Shown here in pieces: positions 26,703-35,119 of a stretch of DNA of 64,000 nt (its first letter is position 1; the number at the start of each line of letters is the position of its first letter). The DNA is from Eggerthellaceae bacterium. Lineage in GTDB: Bacteria; Actinomycetota; Coriobacteriia; Coriobacteriales; Eggerthellaceae. The stretch covers positions 124,001 through 188,000 of the forward strand of contig JAAVZC010000003.1 of the NCBI GenBank assembly GCA_022791455.1, in the 5' to 3' direction. The position numbers were made by a program, and so were the translations under genes. The notes beneath the pieces are model-generated. The model made no database searches. It saw only the letters and a program-made list of their open reading frames with translations, and was not told the origin of the DNA.

Positions 26703-27551
26703 CTAGCGCAGAACACCCTGGCTATTCGCAGCATCAAGTTTTCGCTTCTTTTCAATCAGATAATTAACAAACGCTGAGCATGACACGAGCATGAATAGGG
26801 CATCTTCGGCTTCAGCCTTAGAAGGATCGATCCCTCCGTGGCGTATGCCATCTTCGTCCGAAGCGTATCCGTACAACTTCTCGAGAGCCAACTTGAGAGA
26901 GCCATGAATCCCCCACCCCTCGGATTCGAGCTTCTTCAAGGCAGTTCCGAGCGTGGCTTTCCGATCGCCCGTAATATGACAACAAAGAGACTCAACGGCC
27001 GAGATCGACTCCTTGATAGAGTTGGGATAATCGGGATGCTGCCTGTCGGAATAGAACGCCAGAGCTTTGGCAAGATGGCTGTTCACTGATTCGTATGGAG
27101 CCGAGGACGCCTCCTCCAATGAAGCTATTTCCAATTGGTCGACGATTGGCACAACCTGGAAAGATGAAGCGTCGGAACAACCCGCCTTGACAATCCGATA
27201 GCCAGATTTTTCTTCCTCAAACAGGTCATTGAGGTCTTCGACAGCCTCTCTTTGCTCGCTTTCAGCTAGAACGGAAACAAGGACCTCGACGAAATCATAG
27301 ACCATAAACCATTCCCGGTTTAGCACGGCGGATTTGAGGTTGCTCAGATTTGGCGAGTACCCCGTGCTGAGAAACCCCAGCCTGTCCGTGATCTCGGAGG
27401 CTCTATGCTTAGCTGTATCATAGCTCCGATCACACCAGTACTCATCCAGACTACAGTAATAGTTCCATATTCTGTTCCTCAGGGCGGAATCAACTTCCTC
27501 GACCTGAATAGATCTAGGAGCCACGGCGCCCACTCGTTCAGAAAAACGCAT
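26703..27551 (-). CDS. AbiJ-like (HEPN-type) abortive-infection protein embedded in the restriction operon
   Basis: A 282-residue protein whose first 40 residues ('MRFSERVGAVAPRSIQVEEVDSALRNRIWNYY') match the AbiJ N-terminal domain 4 pattern: a short SER-x-G start, then IQ-x-x-x-x-D-x-x-LRN-x-x-WN. The C-terminal half has 'HPDYPNSIKESISAVESLCCHITG' and 'DEDGIRHGG', the helix and R-H motif of HEPN-fold RNases seen in AbiJ-type proteins. The ATG follows the hsdS TAA directly, and its stop lies nine bases before hsdR, so it is part of the operon. An accessory antiphage (RNA-cutting) role alongside restriction is inferred from family and position. Sites flanking the HEPN motif look intact. Confidence 0.75.
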   Translation of the reverse strand: MRFSERVGAVAPRSIQVEEVDSALRNRIWNYYCSLDEYWCDRSYDTAKHRASEITDRLGFLSTGYSPNLSNLKSAVLNREWFMVYDFVEVLVSVLAESEQREAVEDLNDLFEEEKSGYRIVKAGCSDASSFQVVPIVDQLEIASLEEASSAPYESVNSHLAKALAFYSDRQHPDYPNSIKESISAVESLCCHITGDRKATLGTALKKLESEGWGIHGSLKLALEKLYGYASDEDGIRHGGIDPSKAEAEDALFMLVSCSAFVNYLIEKKRKLDAANSQGVLR

Positions 27552-28754
27552 TTACAACACCTCAAGCTCTTCACTCATAAGCTTCGGAAGCAACCGGTCG
27601 CGCGCTTCAGCTGCCCCCCTCAGCTGCTTTGCCCTGACGTCAGCAGCATGAAGAATAGGTTCAATTCGCGCCGCAAACAACGAGACCACTTCCTCGTCAG
27701 GAACCAAAATCGGCATCGATGCAAAATCAGCCCATCGAATATAGGGCATGGTCGTTCCAATAGATCTCGAGGTTGCGTACTCTACGCTTACCCTGTCGTA
27801 TAAGAGCAGATATGCATAATAATGAAATAGGGGATTTCGCTCGCGAAGCACAAAACAAGTTGATCTAGTAATTCCAGAAAATGACGCAAGCATAACTTTA
27901 TGAAAATAGGGACGCATTGCTCCAAACAGCATGTCGTCCTGCGCAAAAGAAAGCAATGAGCTTTCTGCTTCCTCGATATTCTTCGATATCCAGGACCTCA
28001 TTGTCTTAGAAGGTATTGAGTCTATTGGAAGGTAGTGCGCGAAATCGTTTCTTTGATCCACCGTTATTCTTTTACCGGCCTCTTTAACCAGATCAGAAAG
28101 AACCCCTCGAGCCCATCCCTCTGGTAGCCCGGTTTCGGGGTTGGTGGGGGTGGATTCGTGGCCGGGGAAGCGGAGGTCGATGAACCATTCTTTGTAAAGG
28201 CGTTGCGCCGCCTCCTCTAGGAGCTTGATCTGTTTTCGGTTGTTTTCGATGAGGGAGTCGTAGGCGGAAAGAACAGAAACTATTACACCTTGCTTTTCAA
28301 GCGCAGGAAGATGCAACTCTTTTGATCTTAGCGAGCCAAGAGTTACTGTTCGTTGAGCTGCGCCCACGGCAACTTTATCTGCCCAGTGGTAAAAGTCCCT
28401 GGATTTCATCAGATAGAAAAGGTACTCGGGAAGAATCATTTCCTGCCTTGGTCGCAGGATAGCGATATGTCTCTGAAACACAAAAGGTGAATCGTCCCTG
28501 ACTAGCACCGGCAGACCAAAAGACCCAACGACGGAATAAATTACGTCGCCCGTCCTAGGTTTTCGAATGTCCGCCAGACTCTCATAATAATCCAAGGGTA
28601 CACGGGCCGTTTCGCCCAAATCCAGCGTTCCATACTCAGACTGAATATTCGATATAGTCACGAAGGGAACAGAGTCCCTCTCGGTTGTTTTCGGAGGAGG
28701 GTTATGATCGCCATCGGAGATCGATGAGCAAACATCTTCAAGCTTCACCCTCAT
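27552..28754 (-). CDS. hsdS: Type I restriction enzyme specificity subunit HsdS
   Basis: A 400-residue protein with two target-recognition domains (about 1-150 and 200-345), each followed by a coiled coil ('VSVLSAYDSLIENNRKQIKLLEEAAQRLYKEWF' and 'RAKQLRGAAEARDRLLPKLMSEEL'). This two-fold layout is the usual HsdS plan. The domains set the split recognition sequence. The start overlaps the hsdM stop by four bases (ATGA). The second recognition domain is visibly richer in A and T than the flanking coiled coils, as expected for domains exchanged by recombination. The recognition sequence cannot be read from the protein. Confidence 0.93.
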   Translation of the reverse strand: MRVKLEDVCSSISDGDHNPPPKTTERDSVPFVTISNIQSEYGTLDLGETARVPLDYYESLADIRKPRTGDVIYSVVGSFGLPVLVRDDSPFVFQRHIAILRPRQEMILPEYLFYLMKSRDFYHWADKVAVGAAQRTVTLGSLRSKELHLPALEKQGVIVSVLSAYDSLIENNRKQIKLLEEAAQRLYKEWFIDLRFPGHESTPTNPETGLPEGWARGVLSDLVKEAGKRITVDQRNDFAHYLPIDSIPSKTMRSWISKNIEEAESSLLSFAQDDMLFGAMRPYFHKVMLASFSGITRSTCFVLRERNPLFHYYAYLLLYDRVSVEYATSRSIGTTMPYIRWADFASMPILVPDEEVVSLFAARIEPILHAADVRAKQLRGAAEARDRLLPKLMSEELEVL

Positions 28755-30603
28755 AGCCCCATCTCCTTGAAGTTTATGGAGATGGTTTCCAGGAGCTGGT
28801 TGCTTTCGGCTTGGAGCTCTAGCAGCTCAGCGTGTATCTCGCGCATGCGCTCGTGGAAGTCTACGCCGTCATCCTCTACCGGCGGAACCCCAACATAGGC
28901 GCCGGGCGTTAAGCTCCAAGAGCTTTTCTCGGCATCCTGGTCGCCCTTAATATCCGAACGCGTCGCAATTTTGCAAAGACCGGGAATATCCCTATATTCC
29001 CCTTCGCCAAATTTTTCTGTGAGCCATACCGCCTCGTCGGCAATCGTAGCAAAAGCCTCCAGTTCGCATACCTGGGAAGCAAGCGCTTCACGACGACGTT
29101 TTTGCTCCCGTTTCGGAAGAGCCTCTACCTCTGCTTTGTTGTCGGACTTTTGCTGCTCAATGTACTCTCGCAACAGCTGCCGCACTTCCGCGAATTTCGC
29201 AGCGTCGACGCACGCAGAAACCTTGCTCGCCGTTTCGGGGTCGAGCAGAGAGCACCCCCCCCCAGAGCGTTTCTGTACTCGTCAACAAGCCCGACATACT
29301 TATCGAGCTCACCACGGTAAAGCCAAACGATGGCCGAAAGGTTCTTCAGCTGCCAAGGTGTCCACTCATTCAGCGTAGTGCTGACAGCCGTGTGGTAGCG
29401 CTGCGCATCAACAAAGAGCACCTTGTCGCGCAACTCATAAGGCTTCCCTTTATCGAAGAACCAGAGGGTGCACGGCAAGCTCTTGGTATAAAAGAAGTTG
29501 TTGCCCACATAGAGCATCACGTCAACATTGCCCGATTCAACGAGCTTGCGACGCTGCTGCTTCTCTGTGTTTGAGTCGGTTGCAGAAGAGGCCATCACAA
29601 AACCCGCGCGGCCCTTGTCGTTTAGATAGGAATAGAAGTAATTGATCCAGAGGTAATTGGCACCGCTCGTGGACACCTCGCCCTTTTTGTTTTCTTTGGG
29701 CACGCCCAGCGGCATGCGTCCTGCATCGGTCGCTCGCGACCATTTAACTTTATCGACATTAAAAGGCGGATTCGCAGCGACAAAATCACACTTACCTTCA
29801 AGCTCATGAGCATCGTGATAAAAAGAGTTTGCCTCATCGCCCGACTTGACTATGCCCTGCATCCCATGGACCGCCATGTTCATAAGGCAAAGCTTTGCGT
29901 TGTAGTCTACCTTCTCTTGACCGTAGTACATCATCGTGTTGGATGGATTACCGCCATGGTCGCGCACATAGTCGCTCGCACTTACGAACATGCCGCCCGA
30001 ACCACAAGCAGGATCAAGCATTACTCCGCGCTCCGGCTCAAGCACGTTCATGATCATTCGCACGAGAGACTTCGGGGTGAAGAACACGCCGTCGTCGCTT
30101 GCCACCATAGGCGCAAACTTATTCAGGAAATACTCATAGATACGGCCAATGATGTCATCTCCATCCTCATCAAGAGCTTTGTTGTTGAAGATGCGAAGCA
30201 CCTCGCGCAAGATGTCATTGCCAAGTTCGGTATACGTATCGGGCAGTACACCTTGTAAGTTAGGATTGCCCTTTGCGATAGCAGCCATGGCGTCGTTCAC
30301 TGCTCTGCCGATGTCCTGCTCGTCCGATAAGTTCACAAGGTAATCGTAGCGAGCTTCCTCGGGCAGGTACATTGCGCCCTTAGCGGTATAGTCGGCTGGA
30401 TCCTTCGGAGGTCTCCTGCCCTCTATCTTTGCGCGCTCGGCATCTATCTGCTCATCGATCCGCTTAAAGCGACCCCAGGCATAACGCAGGAAGATGAGTC
30501 CCAGCACGGGCATGCAGTATTCTTGGCTGGAGAGTTTTGAGTTCGCCCTCAGTTCGTCCGCCGCTTCCCAGAGTTCGGATTCGAGCTTAGTGATGTCTGC
30601 CAT
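28751..30603 (-). pseudogene. hsdM: Type I restriction enzyme methylase HsdM, split by a frameshift at a run of nine G
   Basis: From the ATG at 30603 (GGGGA upstream) the frame gives a normal N6-adenine methylase: helical N-domain 'ITKLESELWEAADELRANSKL', SAM motif 'DPACGSGGMFVSASDYV', catalytic 'NPPFNVDKVKW'. After about residue 446 the frame meets nine G (nine C on the + strand, 29255-29263) and continues into a non-native, Arg/Ser-rich tail ending at 29125. The true C-terminal part ('LLDPETASKVSACVDAAKFAEVRQLLREYIEQ...INFKEMGL') lies in another frame and ends at 28751, overlapping hsdS by four bases. Ten (or seven) G would restore one protein of about 615 residues. This is either phase variation by slippage, a recent inactivation, or a sequencing error in a homopolymer. 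Confidence 0.85.
29255..29263 (-). repeat. Homopolymer G9 tract inside hsdM
   Basis: Nine G in a row on the coding strand, exactly where the hsdM reading frame breaks. Tracts of this length slip at high frequency in many phase-variable genes. Confidence 0.85.
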
Positions 30604-30718
30604 TCAGTCCCCTTCTGCGTTAACTGTGTTGGGGATATTCTATCGCAAGTAGGCAGGTGGCATTTGAGCCAGGTGAGAGGTGTGACAGTTCTTGCTGGCA
30701 GTGATTAGGCCGTCCGAT

Positions 30719-30768
30719 GCGGGATCTCTCCACTCCGCGCCTTCGGCGCTCCGGTCGAGATGACGTGG
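30719..30768. repeat. Family B dispersed repeat beside hsdM
   Basis: GGGATCTCTCCACT, then a CGCGCCTTCGGCGCT palindrome, then CCGGTCGAGATGACGTG. It is the same unit as at 22959-23200, on the other side of the restriction locus. Confidence 0.75.
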
Positions 30769-30811
30769 GGGTTGAAAGGTTCGGCACTAGTTGGTTTGGG
30801 AGAGTAAGCGA

Positions 30812-30912
30812 AAAGCCGCACGGTGGCCCAGGTTGGCTTGAAATCCGGCCAAGCGTACTTCGGTACGCGCCGTGCCGGAATTGAAAGCCAAGATGGGTTG
30901 CCGTGCGGCTTT
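30812..30912 (-). terminator. Very long hairpin with UUCG loop downstream of the sialic-acid-type operon
   Basis: About 101 bases fold back on themselves: outer arms AAAGCCGCACGG/CCGTGCGGCTTT, then CCCAGGTTGGCTT/AAGCCAAGATGGG (two mismatches), then AATCCGGC/GCCGGAATT, capped by GCGTAC-TTCG-GTACGC (30853-30868). On the minus strand a short TTTT follows. It may end transcription of the operon (stop at 30952) and block read-through into hsdM, but it is much longer than a normal terminator and may be a mobile palindromic element. A second perfect palindrome, TTCGGTGGCC/GGCCACCGAA with two bases between the arms (30925-30948), lies just before the stop. Confidence 0.6.
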
Positions 30913-30951
30913 GCAGCGAGAGGGTTCGGTGGCCGGAAGGCCACCGAAACA

Positions 30952-32325
30952 TTAGAGCTCAGGCAGGCTGGCGGCGGCTACGGATTGGCCTACTCGGCGC
31001 ATTTTCTCGTCGGGCAGGGTTACCGTGATTTGGGCGGCTAGTTCGGGGTATTCCTCGGCCAGCACGCGATTGCACTCGCTGATGAGCAAATCGCCGCCGT
31101 CGCCGGAGGCCACGCGGCCCAGCACCAGCAGGGTCTTGATTTCGTAGAACATGCTGTAGAGCACCAGGGTATGGGCCAGGTAGCAGCCGATGGAGCGGTA
31201 GATGTCCAGCGCCGCCTCGTCGCCGCCATTGGCGAGCCCCTGCACCACTTTCAGCTTCTCAGCCGGGGACAGATCCGGATCCAGGATGATGTTGGCGGCA
31301 GGCGCCAGCTTGATTACGGCGTCCTGACTGAAATACTTGCAGCCCACGCCGAAGTCGGTGGACCACTCGTCCTGCATGGCCTCGGGCGACAGGTCGACCG
31401 GCGCGAAGGCCAGCTCGTTGATCCAGCCCAGCACGTTGCCGTCGTTGTTCACGTAGCCGACCGCCTCGGAGGTACCCATGGCGATGCCCAAAATGTCGCC
31501 TTCGCCAGTAGACATGTAGCCGGCGAGCGCCGTCACGTCGCCGTCGTTGGCCACCACCAGCGGCACATCGCCAATCTCGGCGCCGGCGCGGTCGTAAATG
31601 CTCTTCACCTCATCGCGGCGCTCGCGCGGCACCTTGATGAACAGCGAGGCCACCATGGGGCTGTTGCCCACGAAGGTGCCGGCGGAGCTGACGCCAATGG
31701 CGTCCACGCGCGGCATCTTGGAGGCAGCGGTCTTGAACGCGGTCACAATCTCGTTGAAGTGGTATTCCGGGTCCTCGGTAATCTTCGGGAACCACACCAC
31801 CTCTTCGGAGTACACCGGCTCGCCGTCGATCACGGCGGACACCTTGCGGTCGGACCCGCCGGCGTCGAAGCCGATGCGGCAACCCTCCATGTGGCCGCCG
31901 ATCTGCTTGGCGCTCTCATTCGAAGCGGGGAAATCCGCCTCGGAAACGGCGATCACCTGCAGCGGCTTCTCGTACACATCGCCCACGAACTCGTAGTCGA
32001 AGTGGCGCTCCCCTTCGGGGCTGTAAGCCTGGCTCAGCTTCTCGGCAATATCGTCGCAGCCGCACAGATACACCTTGAAGCCGCCGATGGACCACAGCTC
32101 GAACTTGATGAGGCGCTCCACATAGCGCAGGTTTGCCTCGGCAAATTCCAGCCCGCGGATGGCGCTTTCGCGCACGGAAACCAGGCCGTCCTCGCGCTCC
32201 ACCGCTACCTTGATGGGATGGGTGGCACCTTTGAGGTACTCCTTGGCCCACACACCGAAGGGGATGAAACCGGGATCCAACACCGGCACATTCTTGATCT
32301 CGTAATCGATGCCCAAATAGTTCAT
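30952..32325 (-). CDS. ROK-like sugar kinase with N-terminal extension, probable N-acetylmannosamine-type kinase
   Basis: A 457-residue protein. The C-terminal ROK-like part starts near 170 with 'IGFDAGGSDRKVSAVIDGE' (phosphate-1 loop in place of D-x-GGT), then 'VDAIGVSSAG', 'PLVVANDGDVTALAGY' (Asp as catalytic base) and 'LGIAMGTSEAVGYVN' (phosphate-2). The first 165 residues are an extension that ordinary ROK kinases lack. It follows the AGE epimerase gene by one base after its stop, with AGGAGA overlapping the end of that gene, so expression is coupled. In a lyase-epimerase-kinase operon the natural job is phosphorylation of the amino sugar product. The exact substrate is inferred. Confidence 0.7.
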   Translation of the reverse strand: MNYLGIDYEIKNVPVLDPGFIPFGVWAKEYLKGATHPIKVAVEREDGLVSVRESAIRGLEFAEANLRYVERLIKFELWSIGGFKVYLCGCDDIAEKLSQAYSPEGERHFDYEFVGDVYEKPLQVIAVSEADFPASNESAKQIGGHMEGCRIGFDAGGSDRKVSAVIDGEPVYSEEVVWFPKITEDPEYHFNEIVTAFKTAASKMPRVDAIGVSSAGTFVGNSPMVASLFIKVPRERRDEVKSIYDRAGAEIGDVPLVVANDGDVTALAGYMSTGEGDILGIAMGTSEAVGYVNNDGNVLGWINELAFAPVDLSPEAMQDEWSTDFGVGCKYFSQDAVIKLAPAANIILDPDLSPAEKLKVVQGLANGGDEAALDIYRSIGCYLAHTLVLYSMFYEIKTLLVLGRVASGDGGDLLISECNRVLAEEYPELAAQITVTLPDEKMRRVGQSVAAASLPEL

Positions 32326-32326
32326 G

Positions 32327-33541
32327 TTAGTCTCCTAGAATCTCGGTGATCACTTGCTCGGTCATGCACAGGGCCCGCGGCACGTGGAAGGGACCCTTGA
32401 AGGTGGAGCCCTTGGTGGGGGGCATGGTAGGCTTGCCGTCGCGGCGCAGATAGCCGTACCACTCGCCGTACTCTTCGTCGGCGAAGAACTCGTGGCAGTA
32501 GTCCAGCGTCTTGAACAGCCAGTTCACATAGTAGTCGTCGCCGGTGTCGCGGAAGGCCTTGGAAGCGGCGATCATGGTCTCGTTATGGGGCCACCACAGC
32601 TTCATGTCGTGCTCGTAGGCCTCGGGCGGCAGGCCCTTGGCGTCGATGAAGTACAGAAGGCCGCCGAACTCCTTATCCCAACCGGCCTCGATAGCCTGAC
32701 GGAAGATGGCCTCGGCGGTGGCGTGCAGTTCCTCGTCGCCGCGGTAGTTGGCCTCGTCCATCATGAACCAGCTGCACTCGATGTCGTGGCCCGGGTTCAC
32801 CACGCGTCCGGCGGTGTACCACAGCTCCGGCGTGCCGTCCGGCGCCACCGACTCCAGTGTGCAGCCCAGCTCAGGGTGGTAGTGCAGGTTCACGATAGCG
32901 TCCGTGCACTCCTTCGCGTGGCGGTCGTACTCCTCCGTATGAGCCGGATCCACGCGGCGCATGATTGAGATGATGTTCAAGAAGATCATGGGGTCGCCCA
33001 GCGCGCGGCCGGTGCGGGTTTCCGCAATGGTCTTGGGGCCGAGCCCAGTGGGATCCTCGATCAGGCCGTTGTTCAGGTTGTAGATCATCTGGTAGGCGCG
33101 GCGAGCGCGGGCCAGGTGCTCCTCTTCGCCCGTGATGCCGTAGTACTCGGCGTTGGCGATGCAGTAGAAGCCCTCGGAGAAGCAGTAGCGGCGCTGGCGC
33201 AGCGGCTTGCCCTCGGCGGTCACGGTGAAGTACAGGCGGCCACCAGCTTCGTGGTTGATGCAATGATCTTCCAGGAAGTCCAGGCAGCTCTTCGCCGCCT
33301 CCAGCCACTCGGGGCGGGTGCCGTACACGTGGCACAAATACGAGAACGTCCAGGCGCAACGTCCCTGCATCCACACGCTCTTGTCGGTGGAGTACACGTT
33401 GCCCTCTCGATCGAGGCAGGTGTAAACGCCGCCGTTCACCGGGTCCATGCCGTGCTCCAGCCAGAACCCGATGCAGGTTTCCAGCTGCTGGCGGATCCAG
33501 TCGCGCTCAAGCTTCAGGCGCTCTTGGGTTTCAGTGTTCAA
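32327..33541 (-). CDS. N-acylglucosamine 2-epimerase (AGE) family protein
   Basis: The start is a TTG at 33541 with AAGGAGG five bases upstream; no ATG nearby is better. The 404-residue protein shows the alpha/alpha-barrel AGE pattern: 'FWLEHGMDPVNGGVYTCLDREG' at the start, 'KSVWMQGRCAWTFSYL', 'YCFSEGFYCIANAEYY', 'NPGHDIECSWFM' (a conserved His), 'LWWPHNETMIAASKAF' and 'EYGEWYGYLRRDGKPTM' near the end. Family enzymes interconvert N-acetylglucosamine and N-acetylmannosamine or other sugars at C2. With the lyase-like gene upstream and the kinase downstream it most likely works on N-acetylmannosamine from sialic acid; cellobiose or mannose epimerase activity is a possible alternative. Confidence 0.85.
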   Translation of the reverse strand: MNTETQERLKLERDWIRQQLETCIGFWLEHGMDPVNGGVYTCLDREGNVYSTDKSVWMQGRCAWTFSYLCHVYGTRPEWLEAAKSCLDFLEDHCINHEAGGRLYFTVTAEGKPLRQRRYCFSEGFYCIANAEYYGITGEEEHLARARRAYQMIYNLNNGLIEDPTGLGPKTIAETRTGRALGDPMIFLNIISIMRRVDPAHTEEYDRHAKECTDAIVNLHYHPELGCTLESVAPDGTPELWYTAGRVVNPGHDIECSWFMMDEANYRGDEELHATAEAIFRQAIEAGWDKEFGGLLYFIDAKGLPPEAYEHDMKLWWPHNETMIAASKAFRDTGDDYYVNWLFKTLDYCHEFFADEEYGEWYGYLRRDGKPTMPPTKGSTFKGPFHVPRALCMTEQVITEILGD

Positions 33542-33575
33542 TGGGGCCTCCTTATGCGTCGACGACTCAAGGACT

Positions 33576-34520
33576 TTACTGGCGAATGGGAGCGTCGGGG
33601 TCCATCATGCCCTCGCGCTTCAGCACGGCGACGATGGTCTCCACGTCCTCGCCCACCAGCGGCTGCACCGGCTCGCGCATCTCGTTGGTGTTGAAGACGC
33701 CCATCTGCCACAGGGCCGTCTTGAAGGCGCCCACGCCGGCACCGAAGCCCACCGTGGCGCGGATGCCGCGGGTGACGAACATGAGTCGGGCCAGGTGATC
33801 CTGCAGCTCGCGCACGCGGTTCCAGTCGCCCTCTTGCGAGGCCTTCCACATTTCCACATAGGAATAGGGATCGATGTTGGCCAGGCCGGGCACGCTGCCG
33901 TCGGCGCCGCCCAGAAGCGCGCCGTCCACTACCACTTCGTGGCCGGTGAGCAGCTGCATGGGATGGCCCGCCTCTTCGTTTTCGATCATCAGCCAGCGGA
34001 AGCTCACATCATCGCCCGAGGAGTCCTTCACGCCCTGAATGACGCCGTCCTTGCCCAGGCGCAGCAGCATCTCAGGCGCGAGCTTGGTGTGCACGCACAC
34101 CGGCAGGTCGTAGGCGAACAGGGGCAGGTCGGTGTACTCGCGGATGGCGCGGAAGTGGCGCTCCACCTCTTTGGGGCCGCCCAGCGCGTAGAAGGGGGCG
34201 GTGGCCACCAGGGCGTCCACGCCGAACGACGCGGCGCGCTTGGCCTGATCCACCACGCGCATGGTTTCCATGTCGATGATGCCCGCCATGACCGGCACGC
34301 GGCCGTTCACCACCGCCACCGCCTCTTGCAGCACGTGATAGCGCTGGGCGTCGGTAAGGAAGGCCACTTCCCCGCTGGAACCCAGGAAGAACAGGGCGTC
34401 CACACCGGCGTCGATCATGCGGTTGACGCTGCGGTTGAAGGCGTCCAAGTCCAGGGACTTCTTCTCGGTCAGGGGGATGACTACCGGGGGGATGACCCCG
34501 CGGAACGGAGACTCGCTCAT
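33576..34520 (-). CDS. DapA/NanA-superfamily aldolase, probably N-acetylneuraminate lyase-like
   Basis: A 314-residue class I aldolase from the ATG at 34520. The TIM-barrel marks are 'FRGVIPPVVIPLTEKKSLD' at the start, pyruvate carboxylate loop 'GSSGEVAFL' (45-53), Tyr in 'LFAYDLPVCV' and Schiff-base Lys in 'GVIQGVKDSSGD' (about 165). DapA and NanA look alike at this level. The downstream epimerase and kinase genes favour cleavage of a sialic-acid-like sugar to pyruvate and an amino sugar, over lysine synthesis. No sialic acid transporter or sialidase lies in the window, so uptake must be encoded elsewhere. It is the first gene of the operon. Confidence 0.82.
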   Translation of the reverse strand: MSESPFRGVIPPVVIPLTEKKSLDLDAFNRSVNRMIDAGVDALFFLGSSGEVAFLTDAQRYHVLQEAVAVVNGRVPVMAGIIDMETMRVVDQAKRAASFGVDALVATAPFYALGGPKEVERHFRAIREYTDLPLFAYDLPVCVHTKLAPEMLLRLGKDGVIQGVKDSSGDDVSFRWLMIENEEAGHPMQLLTGHEVVVDGALLGGADGSVPGLANIDPYSYVEMWKASQEGDWNRVRELQDHLARLMFVTRGIRATVGFGAGVGAFKTALWQMGVFNTNEMREPVQPLVGEDVETIVAVLKREGMMDPDAPIRQ

Positions 34521-34611
34521 CAAATGATCGCTTTCTCTTAGGCAATAGCGAAACCAGGGAATTTGGACGCTCGGATGCGCGCGCAGACCCCCTTGTTTCC
34601 GTCACCGCCAT

Positions 34612-34651
34612 AGCATAGCCAACCTGACGCAACCTGCAACCGCGCGGTTGC
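34612..34651 (-). promoter_or_regulatory. Promoter and overlapping palindrome of the sialic-acid-type operon
   Basis: On the minus strand TTGCAG (34634-34639) and TATGCT (34612-34617) are 16 bases apart. The -35 box overlaps the perfect palindrome GCAACCGCGCGGTTGC (34636-34651), a likely repressor site. The distance to the first gene is about 92 bases. No regulator gene is next to it. Confidence 0.45.
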
Positions 34652-34691
34652 GAAGCCGTAATTTATTCACATGCATTTTAAGAGAAAGAGA

Positions 34692-35108
34692 CTATAGCTC
34701 CACGGGGTTCCAGGAGCCGTCTATGTCGCAGATCCAGGCTTGGGGCTCGTCCAGAGTGAAGAACGTGAGCGCGGGGTCGTTCGGACCGTCGTAGCACTCC
34801 CCCAGCCCCACCATGTGCTCAAAACCGGCTTGGCGCACTTCCGGCGCGGCGGTGTCTTCCAAATTTGCCTTCCCGCGCATGATCACCCAGCCGCTGCCAG
34901 GCTTCCAGGCGGTCAGCTCCACGTTGGGGTTCGCCCGCATCTCGCGATACACGTCTTTGGTGGTGGCGGTGCAGAACTGAATCTTCCCCTCTTGGATCAT
35001 GGCGAAGCTGAAGGGCCGCACATGAGGCCTGTCCCCCTCGACCGTGGCCAGGTACCAGGCGGGAACGCTGGTAAGGTAGTCGACGATGGTTTCAATTCCA
35101 GTTGGCAT
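34692..35108 (-). CDS. Pyridoxamine 5'-phosphate oxidase-like flavin-binding protein
   Basis: A 138-residue protein from the ATG at 35108 (AAAGGAAAA upstream). It has the split-barrel pattern 'YLTSVPAWYLATVEGDRPHVRPFSFAMIQEGKIQFCTATTKDVYREMRANPNVELTAW', as in small FMN- or F420-binding pyridoxamine-phosphate-oxidase relatives. It lies eleven bases after ecfT, so it is the last gene of the riboflavin-uptake operon, which makes FMN the likely cofactor. The substrate is unknown. A longer upstream reading in the same frame runs inside ecfT and is not supported. Confidence 0.85.
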   Translation of the reverse strand: MPTGIETIVDYLTSVPAWYLATVEGDRPHVRPFSFAMIQEGKIQFCTATTKDVYREMRANPNVELTAWKPGSGWVIMRGKANLEDTAAPEVRQAGFEHMVGLGECYDGPNDPALTFFTLDEPQAWICDIDGSWNPVEL

Positions 35109-35119
35109 GATTTTCCTTT

